Source: CAG-826 sp964504595 | GTDB taxonomy: Bacteria; Bacillota_I; Bacilli_A; RFN20; CAG-826 | Assembly (NCBI GenBank): GCA_964504595.1 | Contig: CAZDEE010000001.1 | Coordinates: 1 to 64,000 of the forward strand | Direction: 5' to 3' | DNA length: 64,000 bases | In this document: piece after piece, positions 50,335-58,865 of the stretch | Numbering within the stretch: the first letter of the stretch is position 1 | Layout of the letters: each line of letters begins with the position of its first letter | Translations under genes and position numbers: made by a program | The notes under the pieces: generated by a model | Told to the model about the DNA's origin: nothing | What the model saw: only the letters and a program-made list of their open reading frames with translations | Database searches by the model: none

Positions 50335-51081
50335 ATGAATGTTTATTTTGATTTAATGGTCATATCGCACATTATTTTATCAATGATTAGTGGTTATTTT
50401 TTAAATACTATATCTATTAATCGCTTAAAAGGGAGGGGATTATTTAAACTAACTTTAGCAAATTCAATTATTATTTTATTTGTATATTTAAAATGGTGGA
50501 TATCACTTATAGCTATTATTATTATCCATGCATTAATATTTTATCTTTTTTTTAAAAAGAAATTTTTAGGACCGTTAGTGACGTATTTATCTTGCTATTA
50601 CGCAAATGCATTTTTTATGTCCTTATTTACCTCGTCAGTTAGCGTTGTTAACTTTGTATTTGTTATCCATGAACCTAAAGGCTTATTTATATTAGTATTA
50701 ACCCCATTATTTATTTTAATACTATTTTTAGTTAGTCATGGTGTTGATAAAATATATCATCTAGGAAACTATAAAATTGATGTAATATTGTCAGTTAACA
50801 ATAAAAAAGCAAAGTTCCGTAGCTATTTTGATACTGGAAATACATTAAAATACAAAGGTGTACCTGTTATTTTCTGTCTTAAAGATTCATGGCCTTTTGA
50901 TACATTTAATGTTGTAGGAAAAGTATCTTTTAAAACAGTTGATACTGGTACAGAAATGGCGTTAACAGAAGCATTAATTACCTTAAATGAAGATGAAAAG
51001 ACACTTGTTTATGTTGCTTTAGTGGAAAATAAGAAAGGTTTTAATGGCTGTGAGTGTCTTTTAAATGCCTACTTATATTAG
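50335..51081 (+). CDS. spoIIGA: Sporulation sigma-E processing protease SpoIIGA
   Basis: The 248-residue membrane aspartic protease that cleaves pro-SigE in the mother cell after a signal from the forespore. The first half has about five membrane segments (5-20, 38-55, 58-75, 80-105, 115-135). The second half is the protease domain with the active-site FDTGN (Asp166), as in SpoIIGA's DTGN. It is shorter than the Bacillus protein (309). A GATAAGGA site precedes the ATG. sigE starts two bases after its stop, the diagnostic operon. Confidence 0.9.
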   Translation: MNVYFDLMVISHIILSMISGYFLNTISINRLKGRGLFKLTLANSIIILFVYLKWWISLIAIIIIHALIFYLFFKKKFLGPLVTYLSCYYANAFFMSLFTSSVSVVNFVFVIHEPKGLFILVLTPLFILILFLVSHGVDKIYHLGNYKIDVILSVNNKKAKFRSYFDTGNTLKYKGVPVIFCLKDSWPFDTFNVVGKVSFKTVDTGTEMALTEALITLNEDEKTLVYVALVENKKGFNGCECLLNAYLY

Positions 51082-51083
51082 AT

Positions 51084-51773
51084 ATGTTTAAACTATTAGA
51101 AAAAATCAAAAAATATTTATTTTCTAAAGGTTCTGTATATTATATTAATGGAAATGAAGTTCTTAAGCCGCCTCTAAGTCGCGAAGAAGAGCAAATTGTA
51201 ATTGATGAATATCGAAATGGATCTCTTGATGCTAGGAATCGCCTTATTGAGCATAATCTTAGATTAGTTGTATATGTCGCTAAAAGATATGACAATAATT
51301 TATTTAATTTAGAAGATTTAATTAGTATTGGAACACTGGGCCTTATAAAGGCGATAAATACTTTTAAATGTGATAAGAACATAAAATTAGCCACGTATGC
51401 TTCTCGATGTATCGAAAATGAAATCCTAATGTATCTAAGAAAAAAAGCCAGGTATAAAAATGAAATCAGCTTAGACGAGCCCCTTAATTTTGATTACGAT
51501 GGAAATGAATTATTACTTGGTGATATTTTAAGTTTAGAACAAGAGGAAGTCATAACAGATATGAATGATACAGATGATAAAGAAGCTCTTTTAGAGGCAG
51601 TTGAAAAACTTAAACCACGAGAACAAGAAATTCTCAATATGAGATTTGGTTTAAATGGACAAGAAGAATTAACCCAGAAAGAAGTTGCGGAACTTTTAGG
51701 AATATCACAATCATATATTTCTCGTTTAGAAAAGAAAATTATAAAAAAATTAAAAGTCGGTTTATTGAAATAA
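51084..51773 (+). CDS. sigE: RNA polymerase sporulation sigma factor SigE (pro-form)
   Basis: The mother-cell sigma factor, 229 residues. I start at 51084, two bases after the spoIIGA stop; translation is probably coupled because no strong ribosome site lies upstream. The N-terminus MFKLLEKIKKYLFSKGS is the amphipathic pro-peptide, and VYYINGNEVLKPPLSREEE begins the mature protein as in Bacillus SigE. Region 2 contains NLRLVVYVAKRYDN and LEDLISIGTLGLIKAINTF; region 4 has REQEILNMRFGL and the helix-turn-helix QKEVAELLGISQSYISRLEKK. SigK is similar, but adjacency to spoIIGA identifies SigE. Confidence 0.95.
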   Translation: MFKLLEKIKKYLFSKGSVYYINGNEVLKPPLSREEEQIVIDEYRNGSLDARNRLIEHNLRLVVYVAKRYDNNLFNLEDLISIGTLGLIKAINTFKCDKNIKLATYASRCIENEILMYLRKKARYKNEISLDEPLNFDYDGNELLLGDILSLEQEEVITDMNDTDDKEALLEAVEKLKPREQEILNMRFGLNGQEELTQKEVAELLGISQSYISRLEKKIIKKLKVGLLK

Positions 51774-51811
51774 AATTTAGCCAATACTAAAAGCAAAAGG
51801 AGATATTTGCT

Positions 51812-52585
51812 TTGGCTAAACATAAAGTTGTTATTACGGGAGTGGACACGGCAAATTTAATTGTATTAAGTTCAAAAGAAACCATAGATTATATTGCAAA
51901 ATATAAATCTGGTGACATTGAAGCAAAGAATAAAGCGATATTAGGTAATTTAAAGTTAGTTCTTAGTATCGTTAATCAATTTGCAAAAAGGAGTGATAAT
52001 CTCGATGATTTATTTCAAGTAGGTGTTGTTGGATTAATAAAAGCAATCGATAATTTCTCATTGGAGCATGATGTGAAATTTTCTACTTATGCAGTTCCAA
52101 TGATTCTAGGAGAAATAAAACGTTATTTAAGAGACTCATCTTTCTTACACGTTTCACGACAAATAAAAGACCGCGCATATAAAGCATTAAAAGCTAAAGA
52201 AGAATGGATTGCTACCTATCAAAAAGAACCAACATATGAAGAACTAGCAACTGTTCTTGAAGTAAGTTATTTTGATATTGTTGAGTGTTTTGATGCGCTT
52301 GCGGGTGTTAGCTATTTAAGTGAACCCCTATATAATGATTTTGAAGAATCTGTAGAATTAATTGATGTAATCCCAGAGACTAAGGATAATGTAAAAAAAT
52401 ATCTTAATTCATTATCCTTAGAAGAGGGATTTAAGCATTTAGATGAATTAGAAAAATTAATATTAACAAAGCGATATTATGAAGGGCAAACCCAGTTGGA
52501 AATTGCCTCAGAATTTGCAATATCGCAAGCACAAGTTTCTCGATTAGAAAAAAGTGCTTTAAAAAGATTAAAAACATATTTTTAG
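51812..52585 (+). CDS. sigG: RNA polymerase sporulation sigma factor SigG
   Basis: The late forespore sigma factor, 257 residues. It begins with a TTG at 51812, eight bases after AGGAGA. The opening KVVITGVDTANLIVL matches the N-terminus of SigG (VEICGVDTSKLPVL in Bacillus), which binds the anti-sigma factors. Region 2: NLKLVLSIVNQF, DDLFQVGVVGLIKAIDNF, VKFSTYAVPMILGEIKRYLRD. Region 4: EKLILTKRYYEGQTQLEIASEFAISQAQVSRLEKSALK. Position after sigE is the usual one. SigF is not in the window. Confidence 0.93.
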   Translation: MAKHKVVITGVDTANLIVLSSKETIDYIAKYKSGDIEAKNKAILGNLKLVLSIVNQFAKRSDNLDDLFQVGVVGLIKAIDNFSLEHDVKFSTYAVPMILGEIKRYLRDSSFLHVSRQIKDRAYKALKAKEEWIATYQKEPTYEELATVLEVSYFDIVECFDALAGVSYLSEPLYNDFEESVELIDVIPETKDNVKKYLNSLSLEEGFKHLDELEKLILTKRYYEGQTQLEIASEFAISQAQVSRLEKSALKRLKTYF

Positions 52586-52586
52586 T

Positions 52587-52910
52587 ATGAAATCGTTCAA
52601 AGAAAATTTAAAAAATTGGCTTATCCCTACAAGTGGGGATACAAGTAGTGAAAAAAAGACAACTGTTTCGACAAAAGAAAATAAAAAGAAAACCGGTATT
52701 GCACCTCGTGTTTTTATGGTGATGAACTATAATGAAGCTCAAGAAATCGCAAATAATTTGTTAGCAAGACAAGATATTATTGTTAATGTATCGAATCTAC
52801 TTACTAAAGATAAGTATCGAGTAATCGATTTTTTAAGTGGAGTAGTTTACGCTCATGAAGGAAAAAGATTGAAACTTGAACCAAATATTTATTTATTTTC
52901 GTTAAATTAA
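52587..52910 (+). CDS. sepF: Cell division protein SepF
   Basis: A 107-residue SepF. The N-terminal amphipathic helix (MKSFKENLKNWLI) binds membrane, a linker rich in Thr/Ser/Lys follows, and the DUF552 core (about residues 38-107) contains PRVFMVMNYNEAQEIANNLLARQDIIVNVSNL and RVIDFLSGVVYAHEGK. SepF bundles FtsZ and can stand in for FtsA. It starts one base after sigG, so it may be expressed with the sporulation genes or from within sigG. Confidence 0.93.
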   Translation: MKSFKENLKNWLIPTSGDTSSEKKTTVSTKENKKKTGIAPRVFMVMNYNEAQEIANNLLARQDIIVNVSNLLTKDKYRVIDFLSGVVYAHEGKRLKLEPNIYLFSLN

Positions 52911-52911
52911 T

Positions 52912-52947
52912 TCTTCTTTATATAAAGAAGATTGAATTTTTTTGTAT
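52912..52947 (+). terminator. Terminator-like hairpin after sepF
   Basis: An AT-rich stem (TCTTCTTTA near 52914 with TAAAGAAGA) then ATTGAATTTTTTT. It overlaps the candidate ileS -35. Confidence 0.5.
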
Positions 52948-52959
52948 TTCGTGTAATAA
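52932..52959 (+). promoter_or_regulatory. Candidate promoter of ileS
   Basis: TTGAAT at 52932-52937, a 16-base spacer and TAATAA at 52954-52959. Upstream of the Ile T-box. Confidence 0.45.
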
Positions 52960-52965
52960 TATTTT

Positions 52966-53188
52966 CGAAAAACGAAGAGAAAGACGCGATGCTATATAAA
53001 CTAGTCTTAGCGAGATGATATTTGGTGCAAGGTCATTGACATAGGATATGGTATTATCACTTTTGAGTTGGTTTAGGGAAATTAGTAACTAAACCCGTTA
53101 TAGTACGTTACACTAAATAGAGGGCTAGAGATATTCTAGAACTAAGGTGGTACCGCGTTAACAGCGTCCTTAGATAGGACGTTTTTTT
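52966..53188 (+). promoter_or_regulatory. T-box leader of ileS, Ile (ATC) specifier
   Basis: AAGGTGGTACCGCG at 53144-53157 is the T-box; a terminator stem CGTCCT at 53165-53170 with AGGACG at 53176-53181 and a seven-T run follows. Specifier ATC at 53056-53058 is followed by ACTTTTGAG, as in the thrS leader. ATC encodes isoleucine. Confidence 0.92.
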
Positions 53189-53211
53189 ATTTTAAAAAAG
53201 GAGACAAAATT

Positions 53212-55956
53212 ATGGAATTAAAGAAAACTTTAAAAATGCCACGTACTGATTTTGAAATGAGAGGCAATCTTCCTACTAAAGAACCAAAATGGGTTGAAAA
53301 GTGGGAAAAAGATGGCCTTTATTACAAGATGATTGAAAAGAATAAAGGAAATGAAGAATATATGCTTCATGATGGACCTCCATACGCAAACGGAAATATG
53401 CATTGTGGACATATGCTTAACCACTTATTAAAAGACTTTATTATTCGTTATAAGGCAATGAGTGGCTATTATACACCATTTATTCCTGGTTGGGATACTC
53501 ATGGTTTACCAATTGAAAATGTCATCACAAAGAAAGGAATAAACCGTAAGACTACTCCATTAGTCGAGTTTAGAAAACACTGTGAGCAATTTGCGCATCA
53601 ACAAGTTCTTTTACAAATGGGACAAGTCAAGAGAATTGGTGTTTTAGGTGATTTTGAAAATCGCTATATGACTTTACAAAAAGAATTTGAAAGTGAGCAA
53701 ATTCGCGTCTTTAGTGAGATGGCTCTAAAAGGTTTGATTTTTAAAGGACTTAAGCCTGTTTATTGGTCACCAAGTAGTGAATCTGCACTTGCAGAAGCGG
53801 AAATTGAATATGCTGATGTTAAGTCACATGCGATTTATGTTGCTTTTAAAGTTGTTGATGGTAAAGGAGTATTAGATACTGATACCTCGCTAGTTATTTG
53901 GACAACTACCCCTTGGACAATTCCAGCAAATTTAGCAATTTGTGTAAATCCAGAGTATGAATATGGCGTTTATCAAACCGAAAAAGGAAAATTTGTTTTA
54001 CTTAAAGCATTAAAAGATAACATCGTTAATGAAATCGGATTTGAGCAATGTGATTTATTAAATACAGTTCAAGGACGCGATTTAGAGTATATTTTAACTA
54101 AACATCCTTTATACGATAGAACATCCGTTGTTATTTTAGGAGATCATGTAACTATGGATGCTGGTACCGGATGTGTTCATACCGCACCTGGTCATGGTGA
54201 AGATGACTTTAAAGTTGGTGTTAAATATGGCTTAAAACCACTATGTCCAGTTGATTCAAAAGGATATATGAGTGAAGAAGCTGGAGATGATTTAAAAGGA
54301 CTATTCTATGAAAACGCAAATGCGGTTGTTCTTGATAAATTAACAGCTTGTGGCGCTCTTCTTAAAGCAACACAAATCGTTCACTCGTATCCTCATGACT
54401 GGAGAACAAATAAACCACTTATCTTTAGAGCTACCCCTCAATGGTTCTGTTCTATCGATCCAATTAGAGAGCAATTGTTAGAGGAAATTGATAAAGTTAC
54501 ATGGAAACCAAGCTGGGGCAAACTTAGAATTCATAATATGATTAAAGATCGTGGTGATTGGTGTATATCTCGTCAAAGAGCGTGGGGTGTACCAATTCCT
54601 ATTATCTATTGTGAAGATGGAACTCCAATTATTGAACGTGAAGTTTTTGATAATATAATTGAACTTGTTAAAGAGCATGGAAGTAATATTTGGTTTGAGA
54701 AAGAAGCAGCCGATCTTTTACCAAGTGGATATAAAAATGAGCATTCACCAAATGGAATTTTTACTAAAGAAACTGATATTATGGATGTTTGGTTTGATTC
54801 CGGTTCATCTTCAATTGCTGTATGTAAAGCACGCGGATATAAACATCCAGTTGATTTATATTTAGAAGGTAGTGACCAATATCGTGGTTGGTTTAATTCT
54901 AGCTTAATTATTTCTACTGCTGTTGAAGGTCATGCTCCTTATAAAAATGTAGTTAGCCATGGATTTATTCAAGATTCCGCAGGTGAAAAAATGTCAAAAT
55001 CAAAGGGCAATGGTGTTGATCCTATGAAGATGTCACAAGTTTATGGAGCGGATATTTTAAGATTATGGACCGCAAGCGTTGATTATCAAAGTGATGTCAA
55101 ATTTGGTGAAGATATGGTTAAGAAAGTTTCTGAATCATATCGTAAAATACGTAATACATTTAAATTTATGTTAGGAAACATTGCTGACTATAAAAAAGAA
55201 GAAGCTCCAACTGAATTTGAATGGGTTGATAAAGCTATTTTAGCTCGACTTGAACAAGTTAAAAATGGTGTAATTAAAGCTATGGATGCATTTGATTTTG
55301 CTAGTGCAACAAGTTTATTAACAACCTTTATGAGCGCTGATTTATCTTCTTTCTACTTAGATTTAAGCAAAGATATTTTATATTGCGATAAAGGTGATTC
55401 ATTACGTCGTAAGCAAATTCAAACAGTAATTGATACTTGTTTATATACTTTAATGCTCTTATGGACACCAATTTTATCTTTTACTATGGAAGAAGTTTAT
55501 AGTTTCTATCCTTTCAAAACTGAAGAATATGTTCAACTTGTTTCTTATCCTAAAGTTTCAAATTTATATTCACATGATATATTAGATGAATATCAATTAT
55601 TCTTACTTTTAAGAACAGATGTTTTAAAAGCTCTTGAAACAAGTAGAGCAAGTGGTTTAATTGGCTCAGCTCAAGAAGCACATGTTCTTGTTTCTTTAAA
55701 AGATGAAAAACTTAAATCTTTATTAAATAAAATTTCTAAAGAAGAACTTGCGAGATTATTTGTCGTTAGTGAAATTGGCGTTGTTGAAAGTAATGATGGA
55801 GAAGATTTAGATGTTAGTAATGTTAAGATTATTAAGCATACAGGACATCGTTGTGATCGTTGTTGGAATTATGTTGATGAAATTCATGAACATGGGGAAC
55901 ATCATCTTTGTAGTCGCTGTTTAGAAGCTATTGGTGATTATGATGAAGAAAATTAA
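53212..55956 (+). CDS. ileS: Isoleucyl-tRNA synthetase
   Basis: Charges tRNA-Ile. The 914 residues: class I signature GPPYANGNMHCGH at residues 55-67 (HIGH variant HCGH), an editing insertion with WTTTPWTIPANLA, LEGSDQYRGWFNSS near 545, KMSKSKGN near 593, and C-terminal zinc fingers CDRCW and CSRC near 881 and 903. This bacterial type 1 form carries the tail zinc finger. GGAGA precedes the ATG. It is controlled by the Ile T-box; lspA overlaps its end by 17 bases. Confidence 0.97.
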   Translation: MELKKTLKMPRTDFEMRGNLPTKEPKWVEKWEKDGLYYKMIEKNKGNEEYMLHDGPPYANGNMHCGHMLNHLLKDFIIRYKAMSGYYTPFIPGWDTHGLPIENVITKKGINRKTTPLVEFRKHCEQFAHQQVLLQMGQVKRIGVLGDFENRYMTLQKEFESEQIRVFSEMALKGLIFKGLKPVYWSPSSESALAEAEIEYADVKSHAIYVAFKVVDGKGVLDTDTSLVIWTTTPWTIPANLAICVNPEYEYGVYQTEKGKFVLLKALKDNIVNEIGFEQCDLLNTVQGRDLEYILTKHPLYDRTSVVILGDHVTMDAGTGCVHTAPGHGEDDFKVGVKYGLKPLCPVDSKGYMSEEAGDDLKGLFYENANAVVLDKLTACGALLKATQIVHSYPHDWRTNKPLIFRATPQWFCSIDPIREQLLEEIDKVTWKPSWGKLRIHNMIKDRGDWCISRQRAWGVPIPIIYCEDGTPIIEREVFDNIIELVKEHGSNIWFEKEAADLLPSGYKNEHSPNGIFTKETDIMDVWFDSGSSSIAVCKARGYKHPVDLYLEGSDQYRGWFNSSLIISTAVEGHAPYKNVVSHGFIQDSAGEKMSKSKGNGVDPMKMSQVYGADILRLWTASVDYQSDVKFGEDMVKKVSESYRKIRNTFKFMLGNIADYKKEEAPTEFEWVDKAILARLEQVKNGVIKAMDAFDFASATSLLTTFMSADLSSFYLDLSKDILYCDKGDSLRRKQIQTVIDTCLYTLMLLWTPILSFTMEEVYSFYPFKTEEYVQLVSYPKVSNLYSHDILDEYQLFLLLRTDVLKALETSRASGLIGSAQEAHVLVSLKDEKLKSLLNKISKEELARLFVVSEIGVVESNDGEDLDVSNVKIIKHTGHRCDRCWNYVDEIHEHGEHHLCSRCLEAIGDYDEEN

Positions 55957-56695
55957 GGATAATTTAATTCGCTTTTTGAAATCTTTTTTATGGATTATTC
56001 CACTTTTAATATTAATTGATTTTGGTACTAAAATGTTAGCATTTTATGGTTTACAAAATGCTAACAATGAAACGATTGTTATTATCAAAGATTTCTTTTC
56101 CTTTAAGCTTCAATTTAATAAAGGAGCGGCTTGGTCTTGGCTAGAAGGACAAACATATTTTCTCGCGGGAATATCAGTGGGATTTTTGATTGTATTTAGT
56201 ATTTATTTTGCAAAGAAATATAAATCCTTAAAACTTATTTATCGAATTATTTATATGCTTATTATATCTGGTTGTGCTGGAAATATGATTGATAGAGTGT
56301 GTCAACATATTCCAGGTACACCTTACTATGATAGAGGCGTCATTGATTTTCTTTCCTTTAAATTAATTGGAAAGAATGGCTATGATTTCCCAGTATTTAA
56401 TTTTGCTGATATGTGTTTAGTCGTTGGTGTATTTATGTTATTAGGAGTGATGTTAATGGAACAACTTGAATTGTATAAAGCGCAAAAAGAAATAACTTCG
56501 ATTAAAGAACGTTTATATGAAGAAGTTAATAACCTTGAAAAATCATCTTTCCCGCAAGATGTAATCAAATCCCTAATTACGAAAATTGAAATCATTGATA
56601 TTAAAGAAAAAGATATTATGTATTTAAGAGAATTAATTAATGAATGCTATGAAAAATGTCCTTTTTTAAAGGAGAAACAAAAAAATGTCTTCTAA
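55940..56695 (+). CDS. lspA: Lipoprotein signal peptidase with C-terminal extension
   Basis: A type II signal peptidase that cleaves diacylglyceryl-modified lipoproteins. Four membrane segments (about residues 15-35, 68-88, 95-117 and 155-175); the two catalytic aspartates lie in GNMIDRV and FNFADMCLVVG. At about 251 residues it is much longer than the usual 150-170. The extra 80 residues after the last helix (KAQKEITSIKERLYEE and following) are charged and helical, predicted cytoplasmic, and do not resemble a domain I know. Starts at 55940 or 55943 within ileS. Overlaps rluD by 11 bases. Confidence 0.88.
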   Translation: MMKKIKDNLIRFLKSFLWIIPLLILIDFGTKMLAFYGLQNANNETIVIIKDFFSFKLQFNKGAAWSWLEGQTYFLAGISVGFLIVFSIYFAKKYKSLKLIYRIIYMLIISGCAGNMIDRVCQHIPGTPYYDRGVIDFLSFKLIGKNGYDFPVFNFADMCLVVGVFMLLGVMLMEQLELYKAQKEITSIKERLYEEVNNLEKSSFPQDVIKSLITKIEIIDIKEKDIMYLRELINECYEKCPFLKEKQKNVF

Positions 56696-57590
56696 GTATA
56701 TAGTCGATGAACAATATTTAGATTATCGCCTTGATAAACTTTTATCTTTAATAAGTGAATTTTCAAGAACACATATCGAAAATATGATTAAAGAAGAAAA
56801 AGTATTAGTTAACGAAAAAGTAGTTAAAGGTTCGTATAGAGTAAAATTAAATGATGTTATTCTTTATGAAGATGTTAGTGTTGTTGAATCATCAATTGAA
56901 GCGGAAGATATTCCTCTTGATATCGTTTATGAAGATGATGATTTACTTGTCATTAATAAGCCTCGTGGATTAGTAGTTCATCCTGGAAATGGTCATCATA
57001 ATGGAACATTAGTAAACGCTATTCTAGGACACTGCAATGATTTAAGCGGAATAAATGGAGTTGAAAGACCAGGAATTGTCCATCGTATAGATAAAGATAC
57101 TTCAGGTTTAATTGTTGTTTGTAAAAATGATTTTGCGCATGTTGAAATTGCTAAACAACTTGCGTCTCACTCGATGCATCGTGAATATATCGCTCTTGTA
57201 AAGGGTGTAATTAAAGAAGATGATGGAAAGATTATTGCCCCAATTGGACGCGATCGATATGATCGTCTTAAAATGGCGGTAGATACTAAAAATGGTAAAG
57301 ATGCGATTACATATTTTCATGTCGAAAGAAGATATAATCAATATACATTAGTAACATGTAGACTTGAAACAGGAAGAACTCATCAAATTAGAGTACATAT
57401 GAATTATATTGGTTATCCTTTAGAAGGAGATCCTTTATATGGAAAGAAAAAAAGCCTTCTTTTTGATAACGGACAATTATTACATGCTTATCAAATCACT
57501 TTTGTTCATCCTCGTTTGAAAACCGAAATGACATTTAAAGTTGATTTGCCTAATGATTTTAAAAAAGTTTTAGAAAGATTAGAAAAATAG
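56685..57590 (+). CDS. RluA/RluD family pseudouridine synthase
   Basis: A 301-residue pseudouridine synthase with an N-terminal S4 RNA-binding domain (about residues 12-70) and the catalytic domain: VHPGNGHHNGTLVNAILGH near 100, the active-site RIDKDTSGLIVVCKN near 130 with Asp, and ETGRTHQIRVHMNYIGYPLEGDPLYG near 225. Resembles RluD, which modifies helix 69 of 23S rRNA; the target is not certain. Sits after lspA, as in many Bacillota. An AAGGAGA site precedes the ATG. Confidence 0.9.
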   Translation: MSSKYIVDEQYLDYRLDKLLSLISEFSRTHIENMIKEEKVLVNEKVVKGSYRVKLNDVILYEDVSVVESSIEAEDIPLDIVYEDDDLLVINKPRGLVVHPGNGHHNGTLVNAILGHCNDLSGINGVERPGIVHRIDKDTSGLIVVCKNDFAHVEIAKQLASHSMHREYIALVKGVIKEDDGKIIAPIGRDRYDRLKMAVDTKNGKDAITYFHVERRYNQYTLVTCRLETGRTHQIRVHMNYIGYPLEGDPLYGKKKSLLFDNGQLLHAYQITFVHPRLKTEMTFKVDLPNDFKKVLERLEK

Positions 57591-57625
57591 ACAATATTTA
57601 ATGTGTCTATGCTATTTAAATCGAT

Positions 57626-57654
57626 ACACCGAGAGTTATTTTTCGGTGTTTTTA
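57626..57654 (+). terminator. Terminator of ileS-lspA-rluD
   Basis: ACACCGA at 57626-57632 pairs with TCGGTGT at 57643-57649; T-run follows. Confidence 0.8.
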
Positions 57655-57659
57655 TTTGA

Positions 57660-58103
57660 GTGTTTCTTTTATAATTCAATTTTTTCTTATAAAAATAAAC
57701 AAATTAATAAAATAGTCTAGAATTAAAAATAATTATTGATATAAGTTTTTTCTCTATGCTAATTTGAAGTTGCAAAAAATAAATTAAAAATGAGGAGGAA
57801 AAATATGAGTTTCGATGCTGTTTTAAAGCAAGGTCAAATGTATTTAAAAAAAGATATTGGTTGTGCATCATATATGATAAATACATTAACAAGAAAAAAT
57901 ATTTTCCTTTTGGATTAAATGTTCTTTTTTTATTCGATGAAGCTGGAAATGGAATATGTGGAGAAGAAACAAAATTAGAAAATAAATTAACGATACTTGC
58001 ACAAACAATTCTATTGGAAAAGGCACTTGGTGCAATTCCCACTGTTCCTTCATTTATAGTAATAGTTGTATTAGCGGTCGTTGTTTCTCCTACATATTTG
58101 TAA
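57660..58103 (+). other. Degenerate region with a truncated small gene
   Basis: A strong ribosome site (GAGGAGG at 57792-57798) leads to an ATG at 57805 and a 37-codon frame (MSFDAVLKQGQMYLKK) that stops at 57918. A different frame then remains open to 58103 (FGLNVLFLFDEAGNG), so a frameshift may have broken a gene. I do not recognise either product. The stretch precedes an ISL3-type fragment in the same frame and resembles a decayed insertion zone. Confidence 0.4.
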
Positions 58104-58388
58104 AACACCTTTTCTAGATATAAATGCAAGATATGTGGAAACACTTATTCTCAAAATAATATTTATAGTCCAAAACAATCTAGACTAAGTTATGAAATGA
58201 TTCATCAAATTCTTTTAAAATTACAAAAATACAATGCTACTTTTACATCTGTAGCCAATGAATTAAATACTACTTCCACAACAGTCCAAAACGTTTTTGA
58301 TAACTATGTCAATCCGAAACGAAAAAATTTAACAAGAGTTATTTCTATTGATGAGTTTTATAATAAAAATCAATTCAATAATTTTTAA
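58104..58388 (+). pseudogene. ISL3-family transposase fragment
   Basis: An open stretch encodes KCKICGNTYSQ (CxxC zinc finger), a helix-turn-helix TSVANELNTTSTTVQNVFDN and NLTRVISIDEFYN, the start of the DDE domain of ISL3-family transposases. It has no start codon with a ribosome site and stops before the rest of the catalytic domain, so it is a remnant of an IS copy. Confidence 0.75.
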
Positions 58389-58411
58389 GAGAAGTAAATA
58401 AAGTGCATTAA

Positions 58412-58717
58412 TTTGATTTATTATGCGAGGAATTAGGAATCAAACATAAGTTAATCAAACCTAGAACACCAAGTTATAATGAAAAAATAGAACGAAGTCC
58501 TAGAAACGATAATGAAAGATTTTATAAATGTTTGAAATTCTATTCATATGAAGATTTACAAAATCAAATGAAATCATATTTAATTAGATCTAATAATATT
58601 CCTACTTGTGTTTTAGGTTGGAAAACATCTAGTTGTTTTAAGCATGTCTTTTTAAAAAAAAGTAAATCATTAATGGTTATTTCTTATTTGTTTATTTGTT
58701 TATTATTCAAGCAATAA
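58412..58717 (+). pseudogene. IS481/IS3-type integrase-core fragment
   Basis: The open frame reads LCEELGIKHKLIKPRTPSYN, then KIERSPRNDNERFYKCLKFYS and LIRSNNIPTCVLGWKTS, the C-terminal part of an rve-type transposase (catalytic glutamate in KIERS). The N-terminal two thirds are missing. It lies 24 bases after the ISL3 fragment but belongs to a different IS family. No inverted repeats are evident. Confidence 0.7.
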
Positions 58718-58865
58718 TTAATTTATTAAAGTTATACTTTTTTAAAAGGAGATTGACAATTCTTCAAAGTGTTAGTAATAGCATTATCCTAAGTGCATAA
58801 ATTATAAATGAATCATATCAATAATCTTGTTATTAAATTTTTAATAAGTAATTTTTAAAGTGACT
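58718..58865. other. AT-rich spacer
   Basis: Between the transposase remnants and the 3' end of rnhC. No gene or clear hairpin with a T-run seen. Confidence 0.3.

Noticed and set aside
57704..58144. A 146-codon open frame on the minus strand in the degenerate region
   Set aside because: It has no ribosome site, an odd composition and no family signature; it is the complement of a broken plus-strand region.
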